This document shows, one piece after another, positions 1 through 8,160 of a stretch of 64,000 bases of DNA. Below the pieces are notes generated by a model that was not told the DNA's origin, searched no databases, and saw only the letters and a program-made list of their open reading frames with translations. Source of the DNA: DATARR01 sp036376245 (GTDB lineage Bacteria; Acidobacteriota; Thermoanaerobaculia; Multivoradales; UBA5704). The stretch spans positions 124,001 to 188,000 of the forward strand of contig DASVAS010000023.1 in the NCBI GenBank assembly GCA_036376245.1. The letters run 5' to 3'. Numbering within the stretch: position 1 is the first letter of the stretch; every line of letters starts with the position of its first letter. Position numbers and translations under genes: made by a program.

Positions 1-1
1 G

Positions 2-91
2 TCCGACCCGGATTCGGCCCACTCCCGCTACAACGCCCTGATCCGAAGGCTCGTCAGCTTCGAGAACACCGCGGAATGCGTCGGCCTGTAG
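2..91 (+). CDS. 3' end of an unidentified gene (5' truncated by window edge)
   Basis: The second reading frame is open from the window edge to a TAG at 89-91, giving about 29 residues ending in ENTAECVGL. The next gene's ATG at 76 overlaps this end by 16 bp, as expected for a translationally coupled pair. Nucleotidyltransferase genes of the downstream type are often the second gene of such a pair, with a small DNA-binding partner first, so this may be that partner. Too little is visible to name it, and it could be a chance open frame. Confidence 0.3.
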   Translation, partial: SDPDSAHSRYNALIRRLVSFENTAECVGL

Positions 92-597
92 ATTCGGACA
101 AGGTCCACCGCTTCATGAGGGAACTGGGGCGAGAGGCGGAGAAGGACGTACGCCTCTATTTCACGGGCGGAGCCACCGCCGTGCTCCTGGGGTGGCGTCA
201 GAGCACCGTCGATGTGGACGTCAAGATGGACCCTGAGAGCGACCGGCTGTTCCGCGCCTTTCCGCAGCTCAAGGAGAAGCTCGGCATCAACATAGAGATG
301 GCGGCGCCGGACCAGTTCATCCCCGAGGTTCCCGGATGGCAGGATCGTAGCGCCTTCATCGCCCGGGAGGGCCGGCTGTCCTTCTACCACTATGACTTCT
401 ACGCCCAGGCGCTTTCGAAGATCCAGCGGGGACACGCCACAGATCTGGAGGATGTACGCCAGATGATCGAGCGCGGCCTCGTCGATCCCGGGGAGCTGCG
501 CCGACGCTTCGAGCAGATCGAGCCCCAGCTCTACCGCTATCCCGCGATCGATCCCGCCGCCTTCCGGAAGGCTCTGGAAGCGTTCCTGGCTGAGTAA
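76..597 (+). CDS. Nucleotidyltransferase-fold protein (DUF6036/AbiEii-like)
   Basis: 173 residues. The N-terminal half has the layout of a minimal nucleotidyltransferase: a glycine-rich segment (FTGGATAVLLG, about residues 29-39) followed by an acidic strand with alternating aspartates (STVDVDVKMD, about 43-52) that would hold the metal. This resembles DUF6036-type proteins, which are related to the AbiEii/MNT group of toxin-antitoxin nucleotidyltransferases. A conserved-looking LSKIQRGHATDLEDVRQM segment (about 113-130) also fits that family, where it follows the catalytic fold. A role in toxin-antitoxin function is inference; neither partner nor substrate can be read from sequence. The ATG overlaps the end of an upstream frame. 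Confidence 0.7.
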   Translation: MRRPVDSDKVHRFMRELGREAEKDVRLYFTGGATAVLLGWRQSTVDVDVKMDPESDRLFRAFPQLKEKLGINIEMAAPDQFIPEVPGWQDRSAFIAREGRLSFYHYDFYAQALSKIQRGHATDLEDVRQMIERGLVDPGELRRRFEQIEPQLYRYPAIDPAAFRKALEAFLAE

Positions 598-613
598 GAG
601 CGCTGCTTTCTCG

Positions 614-904
614 CTGGGCGATGTCCGCCCAGTGAAGGGAGAGCCTCGCACCTCAGTGGGCAGCCTTCGCCCAGTGAGGGTACGGGGGTGTACCTCGAAG
701 GTAGCGGGGTGTACCCGGCGGGGAGAGGCCTGTACCCGCGATCAACGGGCTGCTTTCTCAGTGGGCGACCGTCGCCCAGCGAGGGAGGACAGTCATTTCT
801 CGCGGGGAAGCCTCCGCGACGCAAGGGAGGAGCTTCCTACCTCGGTGGGCAGCGTTCGCCCAGCGAGGGAGAGCGTCGTACCTTCACTGGGCGGACGCTG
901 CCCA
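614..904. repeat. Tandem hairpin array with about 42-bp spacing
   Basis: The non-coding stretch after the first gene holds a row of short GC-rich inverted repeats. Clear ones are at 614-632 (CTGGGCG/CGCCCAG), 657-673, 762-778 (TGGGCGAC/GTCGCCCA), 801-818, 846-862 and 888-904, most with TGGGC...GCCCA arms. From 762 onward the units recur every 42 bp. Between 686 and 740 the pattern is replaced by three GTGTACC-type motifs. Because 42 is a multiple of three, open frames across the array show 14-residue repeats, but no ribosome binding site or recognisable protein supports translation. Function unknown. Confidence 0.75.
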
Positions 905-939
905 CCGAGTAGCGGCGTTCCCCCCGCGAGTTTACGCCG

Positions 940-1299
940 TCACTCGGCGGGTTCGGACGTTCTCCCCTTTCGGGGCTTCCTCCTGGGAGTCCGCCGCGGC
1001 TTCAACCCGAACTGGATGAGCTTTTCGTCCTTGTAACCGTAGCGGGTCTTGATTCCGTAGCGCATCCGCACCGCGATCTCGCGGCCCCCGTCCTTCGCGG
1101 CGTCCAGATCGCGGGTGACTTGCTGCTTCTCGGCCGTGAGCCTGTCCTGCTTTTCCTTGAGCTTCTTCACCCGCTCGAGCATCTTGCGGAGCTTCTCCCG
1201 ATCCGCGGCGAGGTAGTCCAACTCGGCGGAGTTGGACTCCGAAGCGACGATCAGCCGCTCCCACTGCGCGATGGTCTTGGCGAGAGATTCTTTGGACAT
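940..1299 (-). CDS. Small coiled-coil protein of unknown function (paralogue of the gene at 53498)
   Basis: 119 residues, highly charged, with a predicted long helix or coiled coil over about residues 27-70 and a basic Arg/Lys/Pro-rich tail (RRTPRRKPRKGR). It is a clear relative of the protein encoded at 53498-53881. Both have a short N-terminal segment with a conserved Trp (QWERLI versus SWETLL), a Leu-rich helix, then R-x-RYG near residue 80-85, EKL-x-x-F, L-x-P and a basic proline-rich tail. Function is unknown; the basic tail suggests nucleic-acid contact, which is inference. It lies immediately downstream of rsmA on the same strand, with a 39-bp gap. Confidence 0.7.
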   Translation of the reverse strand: MSKESLAKTIAQWERLIVASESNSAELDYLAADREKLRKMLERVKKLKEKQDRLTAEKQQVTRDLDAAKDGGREIAVRMRYGIKTRYGYKDEKLIQFGLKPRRTPRRKPRKGRTSEPAE

Positions 1300-1338
1300 G
1301 AATGAGTGGCGAGATGATGGGGCGAGGCGGGGACGGTG

Positions 1339-2118
1339 TCAATGCGCCCGCCATTCCCGGTAGATCTCCACCATCTCCCCCAGCCCCAGCTCCTCCGCCC
1401 GCGCCTTCTCGGGAATCCCCACCGCCTTCAGCACCGCCTCGGCCCGCTCCCTCCCCCAGGCCGCCGCCAGGGAGTTCCGCACGGTCTTCCGCCTCTGGGC
1501 GAAGGCTTGCCGGATCAGGGCGACGAAGGGCTTCATCTCATCCTCCGGCAGGGGCGGCGGCCGCAGCTCCAGGCCCACGAAGGCGCTGTCCACCTTGGGC
1601 GGGGGACGGAAGCTGCCGGGCTTCACCTTCCCCAGAAGGCGCGGCTTCGCGTAGGCGGCCACGATCAGGCTGAAGGAGCCGTAGGCGTCCGTGCCGGGAG
1701 AGGCGACGATACGGTCGGCGACCTCCTTCTGGACCAGGAAGGCGGCGCGGGGGATGCGCTCGTGGTGCGGCAGGAGGCTCTCGATGATCGCCGTGCCGAC
1801 GTTGTAGGGCAGGTTTCCCGCCACCAGGGTCGGCGCGGGCAGGCGATCCCAGGCGATCTCCAGCGCGTCGCCCACCACCAGCGTCAGGCGCGGGTCCGGC
1901 AGGAGGCGGCGCAGGGTGGCGGCCCATTCGGGGTCCAGCTCCCAGCCCAGCACTCGCGCTCCCGCGGCCAGCAGCTCGGCGGTCAGCACGCCGCCGCCGG
2001 GACCGATCTCCAGGACCCGCTTCCCCGCCGGGTCCAGGAAGTGGACCAGCGGCCGGGTGAGAGCGCCGTCCACCAGGTGGTGCTGCCCCAAAGCCTTCTT
2101 CAAGATGGGCTTGCGCAC
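1339..2118 (-). CDS. rsmA: 16S rRNA dimethyladenosine transferase RsmA (KsgA)
   Basis: Dimethylates the two adjacent adenines in the 3'-terminal hairpin of 16S rRNA (A1518/A1519 in E. coli numbering) using S-adenosylmethionine, a late step in 30S assembly. The 259-residue length is normal. The N-terminus has the family signature KKALGQHHLVD (residues 7-17), the SAM-binding loop is LEIGPGGGVL (36-45), and the catalytic NLPY motif is at 102-105. The C-terminal helical domain is complete, with the Q-RRKT segment. The start chosen gives the usual short lead-in before GQH. It is followed on the same strand by the small unknown gene at 940. Confidence 0.96.
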   Translation of the reverse strand: MRKPILKKALGQHHLVDGALTRPLVHFLDPAGKRVLEIGPGGGVLTAELLAAGARVLGWELDPEWAATLRRLLPDPRLTLVVGDALEIAWDRLPAPTLVAGNLPYNVGTAIIESLLPHHERIPRAAFLVQKEVADRIVASPGTDAYGSFSLIVAAYAKPRLLGKVKPGSFRPPPKVDSAFVGLELRPPPLPEDEMKPFVALIRQAFAQRRKTVRNSLAAAWGRERAEAVLKAVGIPEKARAEELGLGEMVEIYREWRAH

Positions 2119-2245
2119 GCAGGGAACGGTATCAGAGATGTGCCAATTTGGCCTGCGGCGGGCTCCGAATCAGGGTTCCAGCTCCCCGTTTCCCCAGGGA
2201 GAGCTCTGTGGCACCCCCCTTGCACTTTGGGGCTCCGGAGCGACT

Positions 2246-3235
2246 ATGAATGCGGATATCGTCACATTGAACCGCGACCTCGAGCGGGAAACTCATACTC
2301 TCAAGCGCGTAGAGGCCGAGCTGCGGCGGGTGATCGTCGGGCAGGACTACCTGCTCGACCGTCTGCTGGTGGGCCTCCTCTCCCGCGGCCACGTGCTCAT
2401 CGAAGGCGTGCCGGGGCTCGCCAAGACTCTGGCCGTCAAGACGCTGGCCCAGACGCTGGCGATCGACTTCCAGCGCATCCAGTTCACCCCCGACCTGTTG
2501 CCGGCCGACCTCGTCGGCACGCTGATCTACGACCAGCGCACCGGCGACTTCCTCGCCCGCCGCGGCCCGGTGTTCACCCACCTGCTGCTGGCGGACGAGA
2601 TCAACCGCGCACCCGCCAAGGTGCAGTCGGCCCTGCTGGAGTCCATGGAGGAGCGGCAGGTCACCCTCGGCGACCGGAGCTACCACCTCCCCGAGCCGTT
2701 CATGGTGCTGGCCACCCAGAACCCCATCGAGCAGGAGGGGACCTATCCTCTCGCCGAGGCGCAGGTGGACCGCTTCATGATGAAGCTCAAGGTCACCTAT
2801 CCCACGCGGGGCGAGGAGAGCGAGATCCTCGACCGCATGCTGGTGGCGCGCGAGCTGAAGGCCGGCCCGGTGCTCGACCGGGAGCACCTGCTGGCCCTGC
2901 GCGACGTGGTCGACTCCGTCTATCTCGACGCCAAGATCAAGGGCTACATCGTGGACCTGGTGATCGCCAGCCGCGAGCCCCGGGCGGCGGGCCTGCCGGA
3001 CCTCGCCGACCTGATCGCGTTCGGCGCCTCGCCGCGGGCCACGCTGTTCCTCGCCCGCGCCGCCAAGGCCATGGCCATGGTGCGCGGCCGCGGCTACGTC
3101 ATTCCCGAGGACGTCAAGGAGCTGGCTCCCGACGTGCTCCGCCATCGCATCGTGCCGACCTACGAGGCCGAGGCCGAGGAGATCACGACGGACGCGCTGA
3201 TCGCGCGCCTGCTCGACCGGATCCAGGTCCCCTGA
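2246..3235 (+). CDS. MoxR-family AAA+ ATPase
   Basis: 329 residues. MoxR ATPases act as chaperones that mature or insert cofactors into partner proteins, usually encoded beside DUF58 and von Willebrand factor A proteins, as here. Walker A is GVPGLAKT (54-61), Walker B LLLADEIN (113-120), and sensor 1 lies near MVLATQNP, all typical of MoxR. ATG 2246 was chosen over longer open frame upstream because GGAG sits 5 bp before it and family similarity begins there. It heads an operon of eight genes; the next gene starts 15 bp after its stop. The substrate cannot be told from sequence. Confidence 0.94.
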   Translation: MNADIVTLNRDLERETHTLKRVEAELRRVIVGQDYLLDRLLVGLLSRGHVLIEGVPGLAKTLAVKTLAQTLAIDFQRIQFTPDLLPADLVGTLIYDQRTGDFLARRGPVFTHLLLADEINRAPAKVQSALLESMEERQVTLGDRSYHLPEPFMVLATQNPIEQEGTYPLAEAQVDRFMMKLKVTYPTRGEESEILDRMLVARELKAGPVLDREHLLALRDVVDSVYLDAKIKGYIVDLVIASREPRAAGLPDLADLIAFGASPRATLFLARAAKAMAMVRGRGYVIPEDVKELAPDVLRHRIVPTYEAEAEEITTDALIARLLDRIQVP

Positions 3236-3250
3236 TCGGAGGCACCGGAG

Positions 3251-4192
3251 ATGTTCGGTCTTCTGCGCCGCCGCCGTGAGTCCCCCGCGCCCGCGCCCGT
3301 GAAGCGGTCCGCCAGCGGCAACCTGCCCGCGGACCTGATGAGCAAGGTGCGGCGCATCGAGATCGCCACCAACCGGCTGGTGGACCAGGGCGTGGCCGGC
3401 GACTACCACTCGGTGTTCAAGGGGCTGGGGATGGAGTTCGCGGAGGTGCGCCCCTACCAGCCCGGGGACGACGTGCGGACGATCGACTGGAACGTCACCG
3501 CCCGCATGGGGATGCCGTTCGTCAAGAAATACGTCGAGGAACGGGACCTCACGGTCTTCCTGGTGGTGGACGTCTCGGGCTCGCTCTCCTTCGGCTCGCG
3601 GGCGATCCTCAAGCGGGAGCTGGCGGCGGAGATCGCGGCCCTGCTGGCGTTCGCGGCGGTGCGCAACCAGGACCGCGTCGGCGCCGCGCTGGTGAGCGAC
3701 CGTCTGGAGCTGTTCCTGGAGCCGCAGCGGCGGCGCACCCACGTGCTGCGCCTGGTGCGCGAGATCCTCGACCGCCCGGCCCAGGGCGGGACCGACCTGG
3801 AGCGCGGGCTGGGTGCCGTGCTCGCCACGCTGAAGCGCCGCTCCGTCCTCTTCATCATCTCGGATTTCCTCGGCTCCCCCTGCACCCGCGCCCTCAAGGC
3901 CGCCGCGGCCCGTCACGACGTGGTCCTGGTGGAGATCGTGGACCCGCGGGACCAGGAGATCCCCGCTGTCGGCCCGGTGGTGCTGCGCGACGCCGAGACC
4001 GGCCGCCTCGCGGTGGTCAGCGGCAAGCGCCACGCCCGCCGCCACGCCGAGCAGCGCGTCAAGGAGCGCGAGGATCTCGCCCGCCTCGCCCGCAAGCTCG
4101 GCGTCGACCGCCTGGAGCTGCGGACGGACCGGCCGTACATCAACACGCTGCTGGCGTTCTTCGAGCAGCGGAAGAAGAGGATGCGGCGGTGA
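3251..4192 (+). CDS. DUF58 protein with vWA-like fold
   Basis: 313 residues. The DUF58 signature is RPYQPGDDVRTIDWNVTAR (67-85), followed by a von Willebrand factor A-like domain with a metal-site motif DVSGS (107-111). These proteins are the regular partner of MoxR ATPases; their exact role is unknown, but they probably scaffold or present the MoxR client. No signal peptide or membrane segment is evident, so it should be cytoplasmic. Its TGA (4190-4192) overlaps the GTG of the next gene as GTGA, the first of a chain of such couplings through the operon. Confidence 0.93.
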   Translation: MFGLLRRRRESPAPAPVKRSASGNLPADLMSKVRRIEIATNRLVDQGVAGDYHSVFKGLGMEFAEVRPYQPGDDVRTIDWNVTARMGMPFVKKYVEERDLTVFLVVDVSGSLSFGSRAILKRELAAEIAALLAFAAVRNQDRVGAALVSDRLELFLEPQRRRTHVLRLVREILDRPAQGGTDLERGLGAVLATLKRRSVLFIISDFLGSPCTRALKAAAARHDVVLVEIVDPRDQEIPAVGPVVLRDAETGRLAVVSGKRHARRHAEQRVKEREDLARLARKLGVDRLELRTDRPYINTLLAFFEQRKKRMRR

Positions 4193-5343
4193 GAGGGGGC
4201 TCCACAATCCTTACCTGGCTGGGGCGGCGCGCCCTCCGAGGCCTCACCCCCTGGCCCCCTCGCCCGGCCCCCTCCCACCCGACCGGGAGAGGGGGAACGA
4301 TGAGGAAGCGATCTTGTCGAGCTCAGGAAAACCTGGATCGCAGGGCCCTCCCTCTCCCGGGGGCGGGCGGCAGGGAGATGGGAGAGGGACCGAGGGTGAG
4401 GTCTCGCAGGGCATGCCGCCTCGCCGGGCTGGCTCTCCTGGTCGCCCTCCCGGCCTTCGCCCAGCCGGCGCCCGCGCCGGTCGCCGTCACCCTCGACCCG
4501 GCCACCCTCACGGTGGGCGATCCCGTCCAGACCACGATCGCGCTCGAGGTTCAGACGGCGGAGCTGACGGGCGATCCACGGTTCCCGGCCTGGGGGACGA
4601 CGTGGGGCGACGCCGAGGTTTTGAAGGCGGGCAATCCGGTCAAGGTCTGGGAGCGGGACGGCAAGGCCCGGTGGGAGCAGCGCCTGACGGTGACGGTGTT
4701 CCGGCCGGGCAAGGTGGCGCTGCCGCCGGTGGAGATCGCCGTCCCCTTCAAGACGCGCACGGTCAAGGCGCGGTCCGCAGAGGGGCTGGCCCTGGAGGTG
4801 CGGTCGGTGCTGCCGAAGAACGAGCCCAACCCGCAGGCGAAGCCGGCCGCGCCGCCGGTCTCGCTGCCCTGGGGCGAGCGGTTCTGGTGGATGGCGGCGG
4901 GTCTCGGCGCGCTCTGCCTCCTCCTGGCATGGCTGCTGTTCCGCCGCCGGGCCAAGGCCGCGGCTCCCGTGGTCCCGGCCCTGCCGCCGTTCGAGGAGCT
5001 GGCGGCGGCGCTGGACCGGCTGGCCGCCGAGCCCTCGCCGCTGGCACTGCACACCGGGCTGAGCCTGGCGACGCGGCGCTACCTCTCCCGCCGGCTGCCC
5101 TTCCCCGCCCTGGAGAGCACCACTTCGGACGTCCAGCGCCAGCTCCTGTCGCGCCGCATCCCTGGTCCGGTGGCCCGGCGGACGGTGGAGCTGCTGCGCG
5201 CCTGCGACCTGGTGAAGTTCGCCCGCCAGCCGGTGGGCGAGGCGCAGGTCCGCGAGCGGCTGGAGGCGGCGCGCAAGCTGGCCCACGAGTACGAAGTCTA
5301 TCTGGCGCCGCGCGAGCCCGAGAAGCTGGAGGCGGCGGGATGA
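4189..5343 (+). CDS. Bat-operon membrane protein (DUF4381/BatD-like) with a repeat element in its 5' end
   Basis: The protein body is a secreted or periplasmic beta-rich domain, one membrane segment (FWWMAAGLGALCLLLAWLLF, about three-fifths along), and a cytoplasmic helical tail of about 130 residues, resembling DUF4381/BatD-type proteins of MoxR-Bat operons. The GTG at 4189 overlaps the previous stop as every other gene in the operon does, but a 182-bp dispersed palindromic element (4231-4412) lies in frame between that GTG and the signal-peptide core (CRLAGLALLVALPAFAQ). Translation may therefore run from 4189 with about 60 extra element-encoded residues, or restart at ATG 4378 or GTG 4396 inside the element. 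The mature protein is unaffected in all cases if the signal peptide is cleaved. Confidence 0.85.
   Translation: MRGGSTILTWLGRRALRGLTPWPPRPAPSHPTGRGGTMRKRSCRAQENLDRRALPLPGAGGREMGEGPRVRSRRACRLAGLALLVALPAFAQPAPAPVAVTLDPATLTVGDPVQTTIALEVQTAELTGDPRFPAWGTTWGDAEVLKAGNPVKVWERDGKARWEQRLTVTVFRPGKVALPPVEIAVPFKTRTVKARSAEGLALEVRSVLPKNEPNPQAKPAAPPVSLPWGERFWWMAAGLGALCLLLAWLLFRRRAKAAAPVVPALPPFEELAAALDRLAAEPSPLALHTGLSLATRRYLSRRLPFPALESTTSDVQRQLLSRRIPGPVARRTVELLRACDLVKFARQPVGEAQVRERLEAARKLAHEYEVYLAPREPEKLEAAG
4231..4412 (+). mobile_element. MITE-like palindromic element, copy 1 (inside a Bat-operon gene)
   Basis: One of three near-identical ~182-bp units in the window (others 43434-43615 and 63733-63913). The ends are inverted repeats: the left begins GCCCTCCGAGGCCTCACC and the right ends GGTGAGGTCTCGCAGGGC, with two mismatches between arms. 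The interior contains further self-complementary CCCTCTCCC/GGGAGAGGG tracts, so the whole unit can fold into a branched hairpin. There is no transposase, as expected for a non-autonomous element. In this copy no in-frame stop exists in the host gene's frame, so the gene remains open. Confidence 0.75.
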
Positions 5344-6350
5344 CGGAGATGCTGCGCACCTTCCCGCATCTCGCCAGCCCGGCCTGGCTGCTGCTGCTGC
5401 TGGCGCTGCCGCTGCTCGCCTGGGCGCACCACCGCCGCGCGGGCGCCGGCGCCCTCACCTACAGCCGTCTGCCGGCCGCGGCGCCCCGGGGCTCCTGGCG
5501 GCTGCACCTGCCGTTCTACGCCCGCCTGCTCGGCCTCGCCTGCCTGGTGCTGGCGCTGGCCCGCCCGCAGCTCGGCTACGCCTGGGAGGAGAGCCTGACC
5601 GAGGGGATCGAAATCCAGGTCGTGCTCGACATCTCGGGCAGCATGGGCGCCGAGGACTTCCAGCCCAAGGACCGCCTGACCGTGGCCAAGCAGGTGGTGC
5701 GCGACTTCGTGGCCGGCCGGCCCGGGGACCGCATCGGCCTGGTGGTCTTCTCCGGCGCCGCCATGACCCGCTCGCCCCTGACCACCGACCGCGACATGCT
5801 GGCGCTGCTGATCGACTCCATCGAGCTCAACTCGCTGCCGGACGGCACCGCCATCGGCGTCGCCCTCGCCAGCGCCGCCGCCCGCCTCAAGGACAGCCCG
5901 GCCAAGACGCGGATCATGGTGCTGGTCACCGACGGCGCCAACAACGCCGGCGCCATCGATCCCGTCTCCGCGGCGGCGGTGGCCAAGGGGCTGGGGATCA
6001 AGGTCTACACCGTGGGGGTCGGCTCGGGGGGCATGGTGCCGGTACCCCTGCCGGTCCAGGACCCGGTGACCGGCCGCCGGGTGATCCGGCGCACGATGAT
6101 GAACGTGCCGGTGGACGAGCCGCTGCTGAAGGAGATCGCCGCCCGGACGGGCGGGCGGTTCTTCAAGGCCACGGACCGCGAGAGCCTGCGCAGCGTCTTC
6201 GCGGAGATCGACCGCCTGGAGAAGACGCCGCTGCAGGTCAAGCGCTACGTCCGCTACAAGGAGGCCTTCCCGCCGCTGGCCTGGGCGGGTCTCTCGCTGC
6301 TCCTCATCCCCTTCGCCGCCGCCGGCCTGCAGGTGACCGCCGAGCCATGA
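5340..6350 (+). CDS. batA: BatA-like membrane-anchored vWA protein
   Basis: 336 residues. Two N-terminal membrane segments (about 14-30 and 62-76) precede a von Willebrand factor A domain with an intact metal-site motif DISGSMG (97-103); a final membrane helix is near the C-terminus (LAWAGLSLLLIPFAAAGL). This is the arrangement of BatA, first described in Bacteroides aerotolerance operons; the biochemical role is not settled. Its ATG overlaps the upstream TGA, and its own stop overlaps the next ATG. The following gene encodes a second protein of the same build. Confidence 0.88.
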   Translation: MTEMLRTFPHLASPAWLLLLLALPLLAWAHHRRAGAGALTYSRLPAAAPRGSWRLHLPFYARLLGLACLVLALARPQLGYAWEESLTEGIEIQVVLDISGSMGAEDFQPKDRLTVAKQVVRDFVAGRPGDRIGLVVFSGAAMTRSPLTTDRDMLALLIDSIELNSLPDGTAIGVALASAAARLKDSPAKTRIMVLVTDGANNAGAIDPVSAAAVAKGLGIKVYTVGVGSGGMVPVPLPVQDPVTGRRVIRRTMMNVPVDEPLLKEIAARTGGRFFKATDRESLRSVFAEIDRLEKTPLQVKRYVRYKEAFPPLAWAGLSLLLIPFAAAGLQVTAEP

Positions 6351-7357
6351 GCTTCGCCGATCCCACCCTCCTCTGGCTGGCCCTGCTGGCGCCGCTGGCG
6401 GCGGCGGCGGCGGCGTGGCTCTGGCGCCGGCGCCTGCGCGCGGACGCCGCCTGGGCCTCGCGCAGCCTCTGGGACCGCCTGCTCCCCGCCTACGCCCCGC
6501 GCCGGCTGGCCCTGTCGGTGGCCACGCTGGCCCTGGCCGTGCTGGGCTCTTCGCTGGCCCTGGCCCGGCCGCGCTGGGGGGTCAGCGAACAGACGGTGGA
6601 GCGCAAGGGGATCGACCTCGTGTTCGTGGTGGATTCCTCCCTCTCCATGGGGGCGCAGGACGTCTCCCCCTCCCGCCTGTTCGTGGCCAAGTCGCTGGTG
6701 CGGCGCATGGCCCGCGAGATGCCCGGCAACCGCGTGGGGCTGGTGCAGACCGAGGGCGAGGGCGTGGTCCTGGCGCCGCTGACCCTGGACGGCGCCGTGC
6801 TCGACCTGCTGCTCGACACGGTGGACCCGGGCTCGCTGCCCGTCCCCGGCACGGAGCTGGCGCCGGGGATGGACGCCGCCATCCGCCTGTTCGGCGAGGA
6901 GAGCGGCAAGCACCGGGTGCTGGTGCTCCTCTCCGACGGCGAGGACCACGGCGGCGGCATGGAGTCGGAGACCCGCCGCCTGCGCGAGCTCGGCATCACC
7001 GTCCACGCGGTCGGCATCGGCACCCCGGACGGCGCGCCGGTGCCCCTGCCCGGCGGCATGGGGGAATTCAAGCGCAACGACGAGGGCGGCCTGGTCACCA
7101 GCCAGTTGCACGAGGACGTGCTGGAAGGCCTCGCCCGCGCCACCGGTGGGATCTACCTGCGGGCCACCAGCGCCGCGGCCGACCCGGCGCCGATCCTGCG
7201 CGCCGTCGACGGCATGGAGAAGCGGACGATCGAGAGCCGCGACATGAGCACCCTCGAGGAGCGCTTCCAGTGGCCGCTGGCGCTCGCCGTGCTCGCCCTG
7301 CTGGCGCACCTGGCCGTGGGGCCGTTCGCGCCGGAAGGCCGGAGGGCGGCGCGGTGA
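6347..7357 (+). CDS. batB: BatB-like membrane-anchored vWA protein
   Basis: 336 residues, the same length and layout as the preceding gene and probably an old duplicate of it: N-terminal membrane segments (about 8-26 and 54-73), a vWA domain with metal-site motif DSSLSMG (96-102), and a C-terminal membrane helix (WPLALAVLALLAHLAVGPF). In Bat operons, BatA and BatB are thought to form a membrane complex with the TPR protein encoded next. The start overlaps the upstream stop as ATGA, and the end overlaps the next gene as GTGA. Assignment is by fold and gene order. Confidence 0.87.
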   Translation: MSFADPTLLWLALLAPLAAAAAAWLWRRRLRADAAWASRSLWDRLLPAYAPRRLALSVATLALAVLGSSLALARPRWGVSEQTVERKGIDLVFVVDSSLSMGAQDVSPSRLFVAKSLVRRMAREMPGNRVGLVQTEGEGVVLAPLTLDGAVLDLLLDTVDPGSLPVPGTELAPGMDAAIRLFGEESGKHRVLVLLSDGEDHGGGMESETRRLRELGITVHAVGIGTPDGAPVPLPGGMGEFKRNDEGGLVTSQLHEDVLEGLARATGGIYLRATSAAADPAPILRAVDGMEKRTIESRDMSTLEERFQWPLALAVLALLAHLAVGPFAPEGRRAAR

Positions 7358-8160
7358 CCGCGCGCGTCCTCTCCGCCGTCCTGCTCGGCTCGCTGGCGCT
7401 GCCATCGTTGCCATCATTGCCCTGGAAGCCGCACCTGCCGGTCTGGGCCGAGCGGGTGCTCTACAACCCCCGTGAGCGGACCGAAGGCGCCATCGAGGCC
7501 TACGGCAAGGGCGAGCCGGAGAAGGCCCTGGACCGGGCCGAGACGGCGCTGCGGCTGGCGCCGGACGACCCGCGCGTCCAGTACAACGCCGGCACGGCCC
7601 ACCTGGCCAACAGCCACGAGCGCCAGGCGATCAAGCTGCTGGAGAAGGCGGCGCGGGAGGCGCCGGCCGACCTCGCCCCCACCGCCCACTACAACCTGGG
7701 CAACGCCCGCCTGGCCGCCGGCGACGCCTCGGGCGCCGTGCAGGCCTACCAGCAGACGCTGCGGGCGCAGCCCGGGAACCTCGACGCCAAGCACAACCTG
7801 GAAATCGCCTTGCGCGAGGAGCAGAAACAGAAGAAGGGCCTGCAGGGGAAGCAGGCGGGCGACCGCGGCACCCGCAAGCCCAACCAGGACCCGTCCAACC
7901 AGCAAGGCAAGGGGAAGCCGGACGAGAACCCGCAGCAGCAACAACAGCAGGGCCAGCAGCGGCAGCCGGGCCAGCAGCCCCGCGCGGGCCAGGGCGGACA
8001 GCGGGACGAGCGGCTGCCGCAGTTCAAGGACCAGCCGGAGATGAGCGGCCGCGAAGCCGCCTCGGTGCTCGCGGCGGTGGAGAACCTGGAGCGGCAGCAG
8101 CGCCGCGATCAGGCGGCGAAGCGGGCCCGGCAGCGCGCCGCCAAGGGGAAGGATTGGTGA
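7354..8160 (+). CDS. batC: BatC-like TPR protein
   Basis: 268 residues from GTG 7354, chosen because it overlaps the upstream TGA as elsewhere in this operon. After a hydrophobic N-terminus (likely a signal or anchor) come tetratricopeptide repeats (about residues 40-150, with A-x-Y-N-x-G-x-A-x-L patterns), then a low-complexity Gln/Lys/Pro-rich linker (about 170-220) and a short charged helix. BatC proteins are periplasmic TPR partners of BatA/BatB. The Gln-rich linker is probably disordered. The exact end of the hydrophobic segment and any cleavage site are uncertain. Confidence 0.85.
   Translation: MTARVLSAVLLGSLALPSLPSLPWKPHLPVWAERVLYNPRERTEGAIEAYGKGEPEKALDRAETALRLAPDDPRVQYNAGTAHLANSHERQAIKLLEKAAREAPADLAPTAHYNLGNARLAAGDASGAVQAYQQTLRAQPGNLDAKHNLEIALREEQKQKKGLQGKQAGDRGTRKPNQDPSNQQGKGKPDENPQQQQQQGQQRQPGQQPRAGQGGQRDERLPQFKDQPEMSGREAASVLAAVENLERQQRRDQAAKRARQRAAKGKDW

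Noticed and set aside
632..1036. Open frame across the 42-bp hairpin array
   Set aside because: The 14-residue repeats follow from the period; no ribosome binding site, no family, and it runs antisense into the small gene at 940.
2119..2245. Hairpin-like CCCC/GGGG segments between rsmA and moxR as a riboswitch
   Set aside because: Pairing is short and inconsistent; no known leader class recognised.
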